64,000 nt of DNA from Spirodela intermedia (Eukaryota; Streptophyta; Magnoliopsida; Alismatales; Araceae). Positions 11,801 to 23,200 of the stretch are shown one piece after another. The DNA is taken from the NCBI GenBank assembly GCA_902729315.2, contig LR746270.1:4178501-4242500 (forward strand), given 5' to 3'. Position numbers and translations under genes: made by a program. The notes under the pieces are model-generated. The model made no database searches. It was given only the letters and a program-made list of their open reading frames with translations, and was not told where the DNA came from. Within the stretch, counting starts at the first letter, position 1. Every line of letters starts with the position of its first letter.

Positions 11801-11806
11801 ATTATA
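11801..11806 (-). promoter_or_regulatory. Possible TATA box of the CYSTM gene
   Basis: The minus strand reads CCCTATAATAGCC, about 130 bases upstream of the CYSTM ATG. The spacing suits a 5' UTR of about 100 bases. This is sequence-only evidence. Confidence 0.4.
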
Positions 11807-11808
11807 GG

Positions 11809-12796
11809 GAAAGGAACGACGGATGGACTGAAAGAGAGGAGAAAACGGGGCGAGGTGGTTGGGGAGTCCGCGGCCGTTCCGTAGAGAGCTCCGACGGAAA
11901 AATGGAGAGGCCAGAGAGAGGGAGAAGCCGGGCAGAGAGAGCCAGGGGTTCTACTGTCCGACTCGGCAACGACGCGCGGGAGACGACGATGAAACGCTCC
12001 CCCGGAAGACGGGCTTGCCACGTCGGGAGGGGGAAATGGCTACGACCATTAATATTTCTTTTCTGTGGGGCCGATGGAAGAGACTCCACAGCACACACGT
12101 CCGTTCGTGCATCTGCCCTCGTCTACTCCTCCGAGAGACGGCTCGGATTCGCCGCCCACCTAGCGCTGCCTCCCTCGTAGTGCCTACGTTACCCGCCTCT
12201 GTAGAGACGGGATGACGTGGTGCGGCCCCTCCACGCAAGTGCGCGAATGCGAGCAATGTGAGAGAAAAGCGCCATTCTTCCCCCTTCAGCTGCTCTGAGG
12301 GGAAAGTCGTGCCACCGCGGCGGCATGTTCGTCCAGCGACAGATTGACGGCCCATGTTTGTCGGTGTTGTTATGCGGACCTATGCCCGCCGGTGCCACCC
12401 TCTGCGATGCCCTTAACATCTTTCCATCAGATAGCGATCGAGCTGCCCGCGTCGACGGCGACAACAAGGCCGGCCAGATCTTCCCAGTCGACCCTCTCTG
12501 CGTCGTTCTTGTCTCGCCCGAATGTCTAACTCACGGCGAATCGAATGCTCCTCGTCACTGCCATTCCATATCAAACAAAGTCAGCTAGTATATCAGAACA
12601 GCTTGACTAGCCAGCGGGCAGGAACCAGTCGAGATAGCCTTCCATTTTCCCTCCCTCTTTCGGAGAAACCTTCTGCGACCCCTGAAATCGGCGGCGGTTG
12701 GGATCAACTCCAAACAACCGTTAGCGAAACCATGCAATTACGTTTGCTACTTGGAGCATATGGTTCGGTCGTACCTGTCCCTTCGCCCTAGATTTT
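11809..12796. other. Spacer between the CYSTM promoter and the downstream end of the At5g65660-like gene
   Basis: GC-rich, with overlapping open frames on both strands (for example 11692-12180 and 11951-12355) but no recognisable protein. It probably contains the CYSTM upstream region and the 3' UTR of the next minus-strand gene. Confidence 0.5.
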
Positions 12797-14052
12797 CTAC
12801 GCCACCCCCGCTTGAGGCGCGTTGGACGGCGCCGTGACGCATGCAACGGCCATTGACGGTGTCGGAGTCTCCCGAGGCGGCGCGTCGACGGTCATCCCGC
12901 CCAGCTGCGGCGCGGACGGCAGCGGTGGTGGAGCAGCGGACGAGAGGGGCTCACAAGGGCACGGCCAGGCGATGAATGTGGGCACCTGGTCACCCGGCAT
13001 TATCACCGGGCAGCTCCCGCTTCGCTCCTCCTGCATCACATGCTGTGCCCGTCGGATATAAAGAGAAAAGGAGGTCACGTTAGTGACATACTCGAGGTAT
13101 ATTCCGCAGGATCTCCCCTCCGTCGAGCACCCCCCACCCACCTCCCGGTCGGGTGTTGGCGCGGAGAGGAGGGCCCCCAGCGTGTCTACCTCCCTGCCTT
13201 TCTGCCTTTATCCATCCTAGCGCAGCTCGACGATGGTGGCGCTACGATCAGGGACGGCCGGGCAGGCAGTGGGCGCGGACCCCGACACAGCGCCTCCCTT
13301 CCCTACGTCACGAAGCGCATTCAACTAAACTAAAATGGCCTGCTGGATCGCATATCCTACCTGCACCACACCGTCTCTCCGATCTGAGACACACCCCACT
13401 TTGCCATTCTAATTAGTACAACCCAACAAGGCCCACTTCTAGGCATGTTTGGGCAATCTTCTAGCAGCATTCGAATGAAATGTTGACCTCGACGGGTGAC
13501 CAGACCGTGGAAAACGAAGCTAGCACGACTCCACCAGCATGAGAGACAAACCCGCGCCTCGAACCGACCGTGTATAGATATATAGTTGCTTAATGGTCGT
13601 GATTCTTGGCGTCCAAAACCGGCGGCAGACAGTTAAGTAAAAATAGATCTAGCTATCGAATCAGTTCCCCATGTTGTCAGTGTACCTAGAATTCTTCTGT
13701 TCACCCGATGCCGCTACTGTTAACAACCACCCCACGATCCTAGACAGTGTATCCCCCGTAGACCCGAAGGCAGACAACGCACCTGATTCGGGACCCCGGC
13801 CTTCGCAGGCGGGGAAGGCACACCTCGGGAACCACTGTTGAGGCGGCTGCTGTCCTCCTCCTCGTCTCCTTCGCGCCTCCGGCGAAGAGGCCGGAGCTTC
13901 TCCCAGTGGTAGAAGCAGGAAAGCGCCCCGCTGAGGCAGAACACGACGATGAGCAGAAGCGCGGTCCCCAGCGGAAAGCCCAGAGTCGGGCGCGAGGAGG
14001 ACGTCGGCGCCGCCTCGGAGCCCTGGCTCTGCCGCCGGTACTGGTCGTTCAT
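12797..14052 (-). CDS. At5g65660-like single-pass membrane protein (167 aa)
   Basis: Two exons on the minus strand: 14052-13783 (90 codons) and 13030-12797, joined by a 752-base phase-0 intron with donor CAG|GTGCGT and acceptor GATGCAG|GAG. The N terminus MNDQYRRQ is followed by one membrane segment, about residues 24-46 (LGFPLGTALLLIVVFCLSGA), then a YHWEKLR motif and an Arg-rich and acidic stretch. Exon 2 carries the family block PVIMPGDQVPTFIAWPCPCE (about residues 98-117) and a Pro-rich tail. This matches the plant family annotated 'hydroxyproline-rich glycoprotein' or 'uncharacterized At5g65660'. Function is unknown. The tail ends at a stop in a Pro/Ala-rich, poorly conserved segment. 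Confidence 0.85.
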
Positions 14053-15342
14053 CGTCGTCAGTTCTCTTCCTCCCTGATTTCTGCAACCTTCGTGCTCCGC
14101 ACCACGTCGTGCTATGCTGTCTTTGTGTGCCGCCGCCTTCCCGTCTCATGTGATTGACGCAGTCAGGGGCCCTGCGGCAGGACTCCGCGAACGCAGACAG
14201 GAGGAGGTACCCTCCGGAAGAGAAGCGTAGGACGGATAAATGAGCCTGTGAATGGTGGTGTTCCCCATCCCACTCCCTGTAGTATTTCTATTGCCGTCGA
14301 GCACTGCTCCCCGTCGATCGGCATCCTCGTCAAAAGAGACGTACTTTACGCTGGTTTTACGTGGAAAGAGTGGAGGTGGGAGGAGAGAGAAAGAGAGAGA
14401 GGGAGAGAGAGCACATAAAGCCGGCGTCATCGTTCCCCCAGCACTGCAGTACTCCACCGCACCGACAAGGCCTTACGAATTCCGTGGTCCCCTCGGCACG
14501 GCAATGCGGCTGCTAGCCCTATTTGGTGAGTAAGGAAGGTCTCGGGAGCTATTTCCGAGGGCTAGCTCGGGCTCAGGCGCCGAATGAATGCCCTTCTTTG
14601 TCTACCGAGGCCACCATGTAAGAAATGGACCCTAATGGGGAGTACACCCAAAGGGGCCGTCATGTGACCGGCTCTTTTCTGGGTTGGTCCACTCAACTTG
14701 TGCCTTCGTACTGCCCCGCACGAGCGGCAGTAGAATCTGTCTGCAAATCGGAGAATTGATCGAAACCCAGCGAGTCGAGCGCGATCGCACCAAAACGGGG
14801 AGCATGGAAGCGCAGATCAGCGGCTACACTCCCATGACGACGATGCTCGCGCTCATGGGTTGGAAAAAAGCGTGTGAGGTACCTCTGCAAACGATAATCA
14901 TTCAGCGACTACAAGCGGATCGGCTTCATGGGTGTTTTAGAGGAGAGAGGAGAGCACAGAGCTCCCCGTCTCCTGGGGGTGACGAAACGACTCCGCTCCG
15001 ACCTTGAAAGGCACCCGTAGGAAGGATTACAAATGGCATTGCATAGCGTCTTATTCTCTGCCATTTATTTGCCACGGCGTCGTCTGTTATTCTTACCCCC
15101 TCGTCTATACAGTAAATCTACTCGTCTGAGAATGCTGAAAACAGACTGATCGAGCGTCGCCGATGGAACTCTATCCGTTGTCTTCGTCCTCATCCTGTGC
15201 CTGTTTCCCTCCATATGATGCCGTGGTGTGGGCAACGCTGCCAACCAGCCGTACACAGAAAACAACGGACACCGCACAATCGGGAAGCCACCAGCAGATG
15301 TCAAAAGCGTTCCATCAGAGTTCCTGAATCGAGTCGGCGCCG
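14053..15342. other. Intergenic region upstream of the At5g65660-like gene
   Basis: This is the likely promoter of the minus-strand gene ending at 14052, followed by spacer. The frames 14684-15007 and 15065-15304 resemble nothing I recognise. There is a short GA-rich tract near 14385-14410. Confidence 0.45.
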
Positions 15343-15633
15343 TCAGTAGTTGACCTTCGGACCCTTGAATCTTTGTCGGCGTTTTTCGCCATCACTGTAA
15401 GGCATCCCTTCGTCCCCTTCAATCTTGGACCATATACTTATGCTAAAGCTAAAATTTTGGGGGGGTGCGAGGTGGATGCTACTGGTTCGCGGTCTGCAGA
15501 AGAAGTCCCACTTATTGCTCTCGGAACCGTCGCCTAGTAAAGTAACCACATATACCTCCAAATTCTTAGGCTGGGAAATGTGGATGCATGGAGATGTATC
15601 ACAGACATCCTTCACTGTAAGTAGATAAGACAA
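15343..15633 (-). other. Unidentified open frame with splice-like ends
   Basis: The minus strand is open from an acceptor-like TTACAG (about 15617) to TGA at 15343, and includes the segments YVVTLLGDGSESNKWDFFC and EGMPYSDGEKRRQRFKGPK. The same stretch is open on the plus strand (15425-15628) and ends at a strong plus-strand donor, ACT|GTAAGT. I recognise neither reading. It could be a lone exon of an unknown gene, a relic, or chance. Confidence 0.25.
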
Positions 15634-17256
15634 GTGTCATGAAGGATATGAACTTCAAAGACCACCTTTCAAATACACATCTGGGACTTGTAATGCTCAA
15701 ACCCCGGAGTTATACTACCAGAAAACTAATTAAAAAATAATAATTAATTGAACCACATTTCGTCGTTGTCAGTGCAGACAGAGCTTCAAGAAGGAATTCA
15801 CCATGGATCTGAGCCCGAAGCTCAAAATGGCTGAAAACCAGCGTACCACCTCCCATCTGTCATAAGCATAGTGATCTATGCTCGCAGAAAGTTGGCATTC
15901 ACCATCCTTCGGAAAACAGAAGATAACAAGTGAGGCTTCCAACTTTGAAGCGAATCATACAAAGAGTTGGCTTGGGATTAGTATTATCTTCTAAAACATG
16001 GCCTGTATCAGGGTTTAACTAACGTAAACGAGGGCAAAAATGTATAGTATGAACAGAAAATCGAACCACACAACAACTATATCCTCTAAAGGCATCATTT
16101 TATGCAACTTATTTCACAGTTATTTATCAGAACTACTTTGATGAACCTTAATTGCATATAAGCATCATATGACTGTCAATCCATGCCAACAGAGAATTTA
16201 GATTGATAGCTCAGAACTTGAAAAAGGAAAGCGTCTCACCCCTTCAACCCTAAGAACCATGCTTCAAAATAGTCTTTGATCATATTATTAACCCACCAAT
16301 TTCCATAATTCTTAATGAAAGAAGACAAAAACCTTAGTACGGGAATATAAACAAGACGGGTTTTCAAAAGGCTGAATCGTGTCTAAAGGGCATTTATCCC
16401 GGCTGACTGATGAAGATCAGGAACTGTACAGGGGCTGATTTCCAATTCTACGCTGTCATTTGCTAAAAACCTAGTAAGAATGCTTCTCAAGACACTCCTC
16501 TGTAGTACAACCCACCATCGAGTGCAAAATTGTCATCTATTTTTTGATTCCCATGGTCCTTCATAACGTTCATAAACTCACCAAGATAGACGGTGTCGTA
16601 GTGGTCATGAGAGGGTCAAAACCAAAATTTGTGCAGAAGCTACTGTGTTGCTTTCCTTCTGAGGAAAAATGCATTGAAAATATGTCTAAGTTGTTTCCCA
16701 TGAAAACATATGTGCCAGCAATATTAACTAGTAACCACCAAACAATGGAGCCAGAAAAAGGTTCCGAACATTGTTTCATAATGATTATTTTTTATTGATT
16801 GGTATATGGTTGAGCCGATGTCCCAGAAAATGAGATAATGCTGTCAATATCTAAGAGAAAAAAATCTGGTAACCATGCTTTGGTTATACATGACTCTCCA
16901 CCATAAATTATGATCCCATTACATCCGATTAAACTGCTCTCATTGACGTAACTTTTGAATCCGGGGGAAATCACATCAGATTCTGGTTTTCCTTTAATGA
17001 TTCATAGCCTTAAATATATTCCAGTAGATTCGCATCATTGACATAGAATACATAAAAGATCGATTTTAGGGGTGACATGAGCAAATCATAGCATGCTCGT
17101 TCAATAAAATTTTCTTTCTGATCAACTAGAGTCATGTCGTGTACTTTACAAATGTTCAATCACTGCAAAGCATAGGACAATTGCAAGAGATGCATAAAAA
17201 ACAGGCAAATAATACAATCAAAAAACAAACCTTTCCAACTGAAGTGCTGGTATTCC
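15634..17256. other. AT-rich region downstream of IRX9H
   Basis: This is expected to hold the IRX9H 3' UTR near 17256. Nothing else recognisable is present. Confidence 0.5.
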
Positions 17257-20200
17257 TTATGTAATAGGAACAACGACCTCAAGGTTCTTCAGAGGTCTCC
17301 ATCCTCGAGGGTAAAAAAGATCTTTTGCCTCCAGATGCAGGTGCCAATTCATGATCAAAGAGCAACCACGGGGTATGCCCTCCATTTGACTTTCATCTTC
17401 AACTATCTGCTCTATAAAGGTGGTTTCCTGTACATATGTAAAGTTAAAAGGGATTAAAATGGAAACTAGGAAGCAAACCTCAAAGTTCTTTCTTATACCG
17501 TTGGGTGACAAATGGCCACTAGGGCCATAACCTCAGTGGATGATGAGAGAATGACGATAAAAAAGAAGAGAAAAATACAGATGACCAAGGCAAACAAATT
17601 TATCCAAATATTTTAGGGTATTTAGACCCCTCCACTGCAATGGCATGGAAAAAAAGTCCAATCAGCAAAGACAGGAATCTTCCTCCACTGCAACAGAATC
17701 CTCAGATGTGGGGGCGATCAATCCTGAATGCCTACTTGTACCGATGGACCTTCTGGCCCAGTAACTTGGCTCCTTTTCCTTCTCTTACACTCTCCTCTCC
17801 TCGAGCCATTTGAACTGTGTGAGCCTAAGGCGAAACTGGGACCTCTTTGAAAAGGTGACAAATTCCTTTTCAGAAGATATTAATATCCTCCGTATTGTCG
17901 TTCAATCAAGGGGAAGTGTGTCTTTAGCCTGACTTCCTTCAAAAGAGATGGAGAAATGCGGAACGATTTCCTTTAAAATCAAGGTATGCATGGGAAAATT
18001 TCTCCTGGGAGGCACCTTATGAATGGTGTTTCGAATAGCATTAAGGATAATATCCAGAATGCGTAACTTACGCGGGGAGGAAGAATAAACTATGGTATAG
18101 TTGTTCTTACTAAGATTTCTATCAGGTCATTCGATCACTTTCTACATTAAGTTAGATAGACAATGGGCAATACGCAAGTCATACTTAGACTTTGGCCAGC
18201 ATTGGTCAAGAATGGCAAACCATATACCATCTGTAGCCTTGTTTTGCATGCCACACCATCCAGGGTATCAGGAGGGGAGGGATCGATGCATTCTTCCAAA
18301 GGAGATTGGTACATCTCCAATGTTAAAAAGTGAACCTCTGACAGATAGGCCCACTTTTTTTGAGACTGTAAGATCCTCAAGTTTGATTCAATGCCATGGG
18401 GACAATGTAATGTATACGGAGTCTTCTTGAGAGGTCATAGCTATGGCTAATATAAATTTCCACCACTCCAATGATATTTTCTGACAAAATATTTCACATA
18501 AAAATCGCTCTCAGGGGGCTCCCACCCTTTGCCATCCATATCGTCAGGGCCACTCTTGGTCTCATCATCACATCAATCCTAGTTTCTTATAAGTGACTTC
18601 TTCATTCGAATTTTCACTATTGCATATAGACTAATACTCAGCAGTCCTTCAGGAAGTACATGGACGGATGATCATTTTTCATGTTTAAGTCTCGTCCAAG
18701 GCATCATCATCAGGCTATCAAAAAGGTTATTCCGTGATAGAGATATAATGGACAGGCCATTCTGGCAATTCAATGCCTCCTCTGAGGTACCTTTTAATGG
18801 TTTGATGGACGCAATAGCTGAGGAAAATAATTATTTTCATTATTTTCCGGAAAACCACTGTCCCGAATAGGATTCCAATCGAGGCAGCCTATCTTTGGAA
18901 GGGCATTTCATTTTCTTTCATGAGGGAGCCATATCTCCTTGTGCTGGATAACTCCCTTCAACTCTTTCAGGAAAAACGAAGCAGAAATACCTGTGTTTCT
19001 GTCAGCCGTTCACGCAGAAGAACCTTCACTACTTCACTAGCAATCAAGAGATCACAACCCTAATAACTAGAGGCCTCTAAATCCAACAGAATTTCCAAAG
19101 GAGAGAAAAAAAGGAGACAAAAATGCAAACCACGCATTCCTTACAAGGCTGGATATGCTTACCTCAAAAGTTAGCGACCATATCCTCCCAATAAACCAGC
19201 GTGACTACTTCCAAAGTCTCATGAAACAAAATCCAAAGACCATTCACCTTCAGTTCCCACTGATTTATACATGATTTGTCATTTCATCACATTCCCGATG
19301 TCTGAAACTGTTTCTACTGCAATCATAATGATCTGGCTTACTTGGGAATCCCAACTTCAATAACATAACAATGTCTTCACTTGTTGTAATGTTTTCTACT
19401 TTTTCTTCCCACGGCCAATAAAACTGGGAACTTAGCTGCTAGAGATTGACCTGTCCAAGGTGCGTCCTCACAGAATCCTAAAGATTCCACATTACTCAAC
19501 TAATAAACATTACTCAAGAAAGGTGACTTCATGTAAAATGTGCTATAACGGGCACGCAAGATGCCCAGTTTTGACAGTTTCTCAAATATTTTCTCTCCGT
19601 AATCAGTGTCAATATGGAAGGGCTTTCAGCAAATCCTCAAAACCACAATGCCAATGAGGTTGATAGATATTATGACACAAGACCCTTATGCCGGATGCAA
19701 CAAGGGGCACTGACCATTGGTGCAACAGGAACTGCTGCTGCGCGACCAGGATCAAAGGCAGTCTGCAACCTGCTGCAGAACAAAATGGTGCCAGATTTCC
19801 AGAAATGTGAAAATTAGAGGCCGGCAACAACTGGAGCAGGCAGCTGTGGACGGTTCTGACAGCCTTGCACAAGTGAGAACGGTTGGAATGGACCACAGAA
19901 GTATGCAAGACAAAAAAGGTGGTAGCAATAGAATGGGTGGGCTGCAGCCACTGGAGATCTGCAGATGGATCGTTGATGGTGGAGTGTAAGAGAGGAGGGA
20001 TGGCAAAGCTTAAAAGCATGAACAGGGAAGCCGGAACAAGAGCTCACATATCAAACAGTGGTGGGTCGATGAGTCAGAAAGGTGAACTAAAGCACTGAGA
20101 TGGCGGGGGATAGGGAGAAAACTTACAACCAGGAACTTTGATTCATATGCAGAACAGACAACAAGAGACCCAAATGTCTTTTCAAATAAGGGACGAACTA

Positions 20201-23200
20201 TAACCCTTAAAGGACTAATTACAATATTTCCAAAGAGCATAATCACAACTCAGCCTGAAGACCCAACCAATCCTGACACCCATAAAGAAAGCCAATTCAC
20301 AGTGTACTATTTGCTAGATCGGCTTCCTGGTGCTCCATCCAAACTAGAAGCTGTTGGAGGCTTAGTTTCAATGGAACTCCACCAGACGTAGCATCACTCA
20401 TAAAAACATTTTAAACTGGTTAGGATCCCACCTTGTTGTCCTCGACACGTGTGAACCCTTGTTTAGAAGGCTACACAACAATCATCAAAAAATTCATATA
20501 GAGATTAATGGGACCATATTACACTAATAATCAATTATAGCAATTAAAAATTTGTTTAGAGCTAAGATGAGAAGGCTAATAGCCTAAATGTTCTCAAATT
20601 CCCAAAGAAGCAATACAGCATCAAAATGAAGAAACACCTTGCTGTCATTGCTGTCATGCTCGGAGTTGTATATATCATACGTTAGGTTGGCTTAATAAAC
20701 TTTGTTGTGGAGTTATTTGGTCTCCTTATCTAAGTATTCATGATAGCCAAAAGGTCTCAAATTCCCAAAGAAGCAACATACCATGTTTTGCTATCATGAG
20801 TAGTTAGATGGGGGGCCCAACTAAAAAAAAAAGTTCATTAAGCCAACATACAATAAGGCCCTTCTAATTTCTAGGAAAGAGTCAAGGATTTATTTAGACC
20901 ACCAGCAAACACATGGACTTATTGAGTGAAGATTAGCATCTTCATTAGAAATCAACACATTATCATTTCTGAAACTAGGTCCACTACTAGAATGCATATC
21001 AATATAAGGAAAAGGACTTTTCTGCCTCCGATCTCCTTGCTGAGCCACCTGACCAGTTCTCAAAGTCCCATGGTTCATCATTTACATTCAAACTCCTAGA
21101 ATCTAACCTCTAGTCAAAATAGAAACTTAAAAGGATACGTAAATTTTCTTTTTAGACATAATTTCCAACAGAATTATCACAAGAAAGACAGCCCATTAAG
21201 CTCTGGTAAACAAATAATCATGTCAGCCATGTTAGGCCTGCCTTGATACTACCATAAATGTATTGAAAATTATGTTTGTTGAGAAGCATTACAAATATGA
21301 CTCAGAGAATTTGATGAAACAAATTCCCTCCAGCATTGGGTTCCCAATTACTAGACCTTTCCCACTTGGATTCATGGAAACCTCCCAGGAACAGAGACAT
21401 TCCCTACCTATGCAGTACATTTTCATGAGGTGACGAGAAAACTTGAAAATTTCGGAGATAATAACATAGAAAAATCAAAATTTTCACTTGTCATTGCACA
21501 AGACGTAAGCATGCAAAAGAAAACAGGTCAAAGCCTAATCAACTAAAATGCCACGTCACATTCTCAAGACGATCTAGAGACAATCAAGAGGATCTATAAT
21601 GGTAAGAAAAGTAGAAAAAAAATGGAGAAAGAATGAGGAAAGAGCAAGACACACTTGAAAACCTTCCTTCACGGTATCAAGTTGCCTAATTCTCTCAGCA
21701 GTGGGTCGGTGCCACCTCTTGGAATCCCAAAGTATGGTGCTGTTGAATGCAAACCCTGACATATCAACATGGAACCTTCGAAGTCGCTTGCTCTTCTCAT
21801 TGGTGTGCCAACCAATTACTTGACTTCCATTACAGACTGGACCCTCTAGGATTACCTTGTTTTTACTCTGAGAAAGCATCGCAACAGGCCAAGTGCCAAA
21901 CCTCCTTCAGAAAAGACATTCAAAGGAAAAGAAAAAAAATTAGCTTTCCATTAAGACAGGAATGAGATAACCGGGAGCACAATTATACTCCAACCTCTTC
22001 TGAGGCACGAAAGAGAGAGAATCGGGAGCAAATGCCTCCCAATCTTTTTTTCCCAATTAACAGGAACAAACCTTCCCTTAACTTTCAAGATTCATCAATT
22101 GACCGAATGATAGTCTCCTTTATCATCTATGGTCTTTTATTGATGGGATAAAATGAAAAAGAAATTCAATGTTTCCTATACCTCAAAACTTGAATTCCAA
22201 ATGAATCTATATGAATATTGCAAGTCCATTTTCTCGACAGTAAACTTGCCTTTTCCAGATTGTTTTTAGATCAGAGATGGGGAAAAACATATTAAAAAAA
22301 ACGTTTGACAATAATGCTTAATGGATATAAAGATCACTTATTTTCACAGAAATGAAAGCATTGTCCAGAATGCAGTCCATCAACACAGGAAGCTGCCCTT
22401 TCTAATGACCATATGAATACGCACAACAAGTACTTCAGAGGATGTAATACAAATAGGCTCTCACGACTGGCGAGCATAGCAGTCTGCAAAACGGCTGAAA
22501 ATATAAAGAAGAGACACACAGCAAAATCACAGGAATCTAAAAGTAATTAAGGCAAGTCACCCAAATACAATGCAGAAAGGGCATCAGTCTGGCGTTGGCC
22601 TCATTTTCCAAGCTAACTCCTTGATTGATTGCAAACACTATCTACTGAAAAAAAGGAATAGGAAATACTAGCTGACAGGAATGAAAAGGGTATGGCTGAA
22701 ATATCCTGGATAAACTAGGTCAGTTAGTCAAGAAAGAACAACGTTCTGTTACCCATGATCTAGTCGTATACATCAATCATTAAAAAATCATGTTTGATAT
22801 GAAACAAGGATTTTGGAAATTCATGCAGAAGAGTCCACCATCATCAACCTAGAAATAGGTAGCCCATAGCTATAATCGAAATTCAAGTGGAATTTTCACC
22901 ACCTTCAGAAAAATAAACTACAAATAACATGTAATGAACGTCAATGTTATATTTGGGCAAAAGATCACACAGGATCGAAACTAGGGATAAATATTATGAA
23001 TAGAAAAAATAAAAGAATTGGTATAGTCGCATGAATTACAGTCCGTTGCCCGGCTGATTTATATTCCTTAATGTTGCCTGACTTTAAGTCTCTAACATCA
23101 ATGTTGAATATAGGTATATTGTTGTTGTAACCCATAAATTAGGGTCGATAGATGGCCTTCTACTGGCAGTGCGAGAGCAACCAAATATCCTGATCTTCAT

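Noticed and set aside
11692-12355. Overlapping GC-rich frames on both strands
   Set aside because: No homology is recognisable and the frames compete. This is more likely promoter and UTR sequence of the flanking minus-strand genes.
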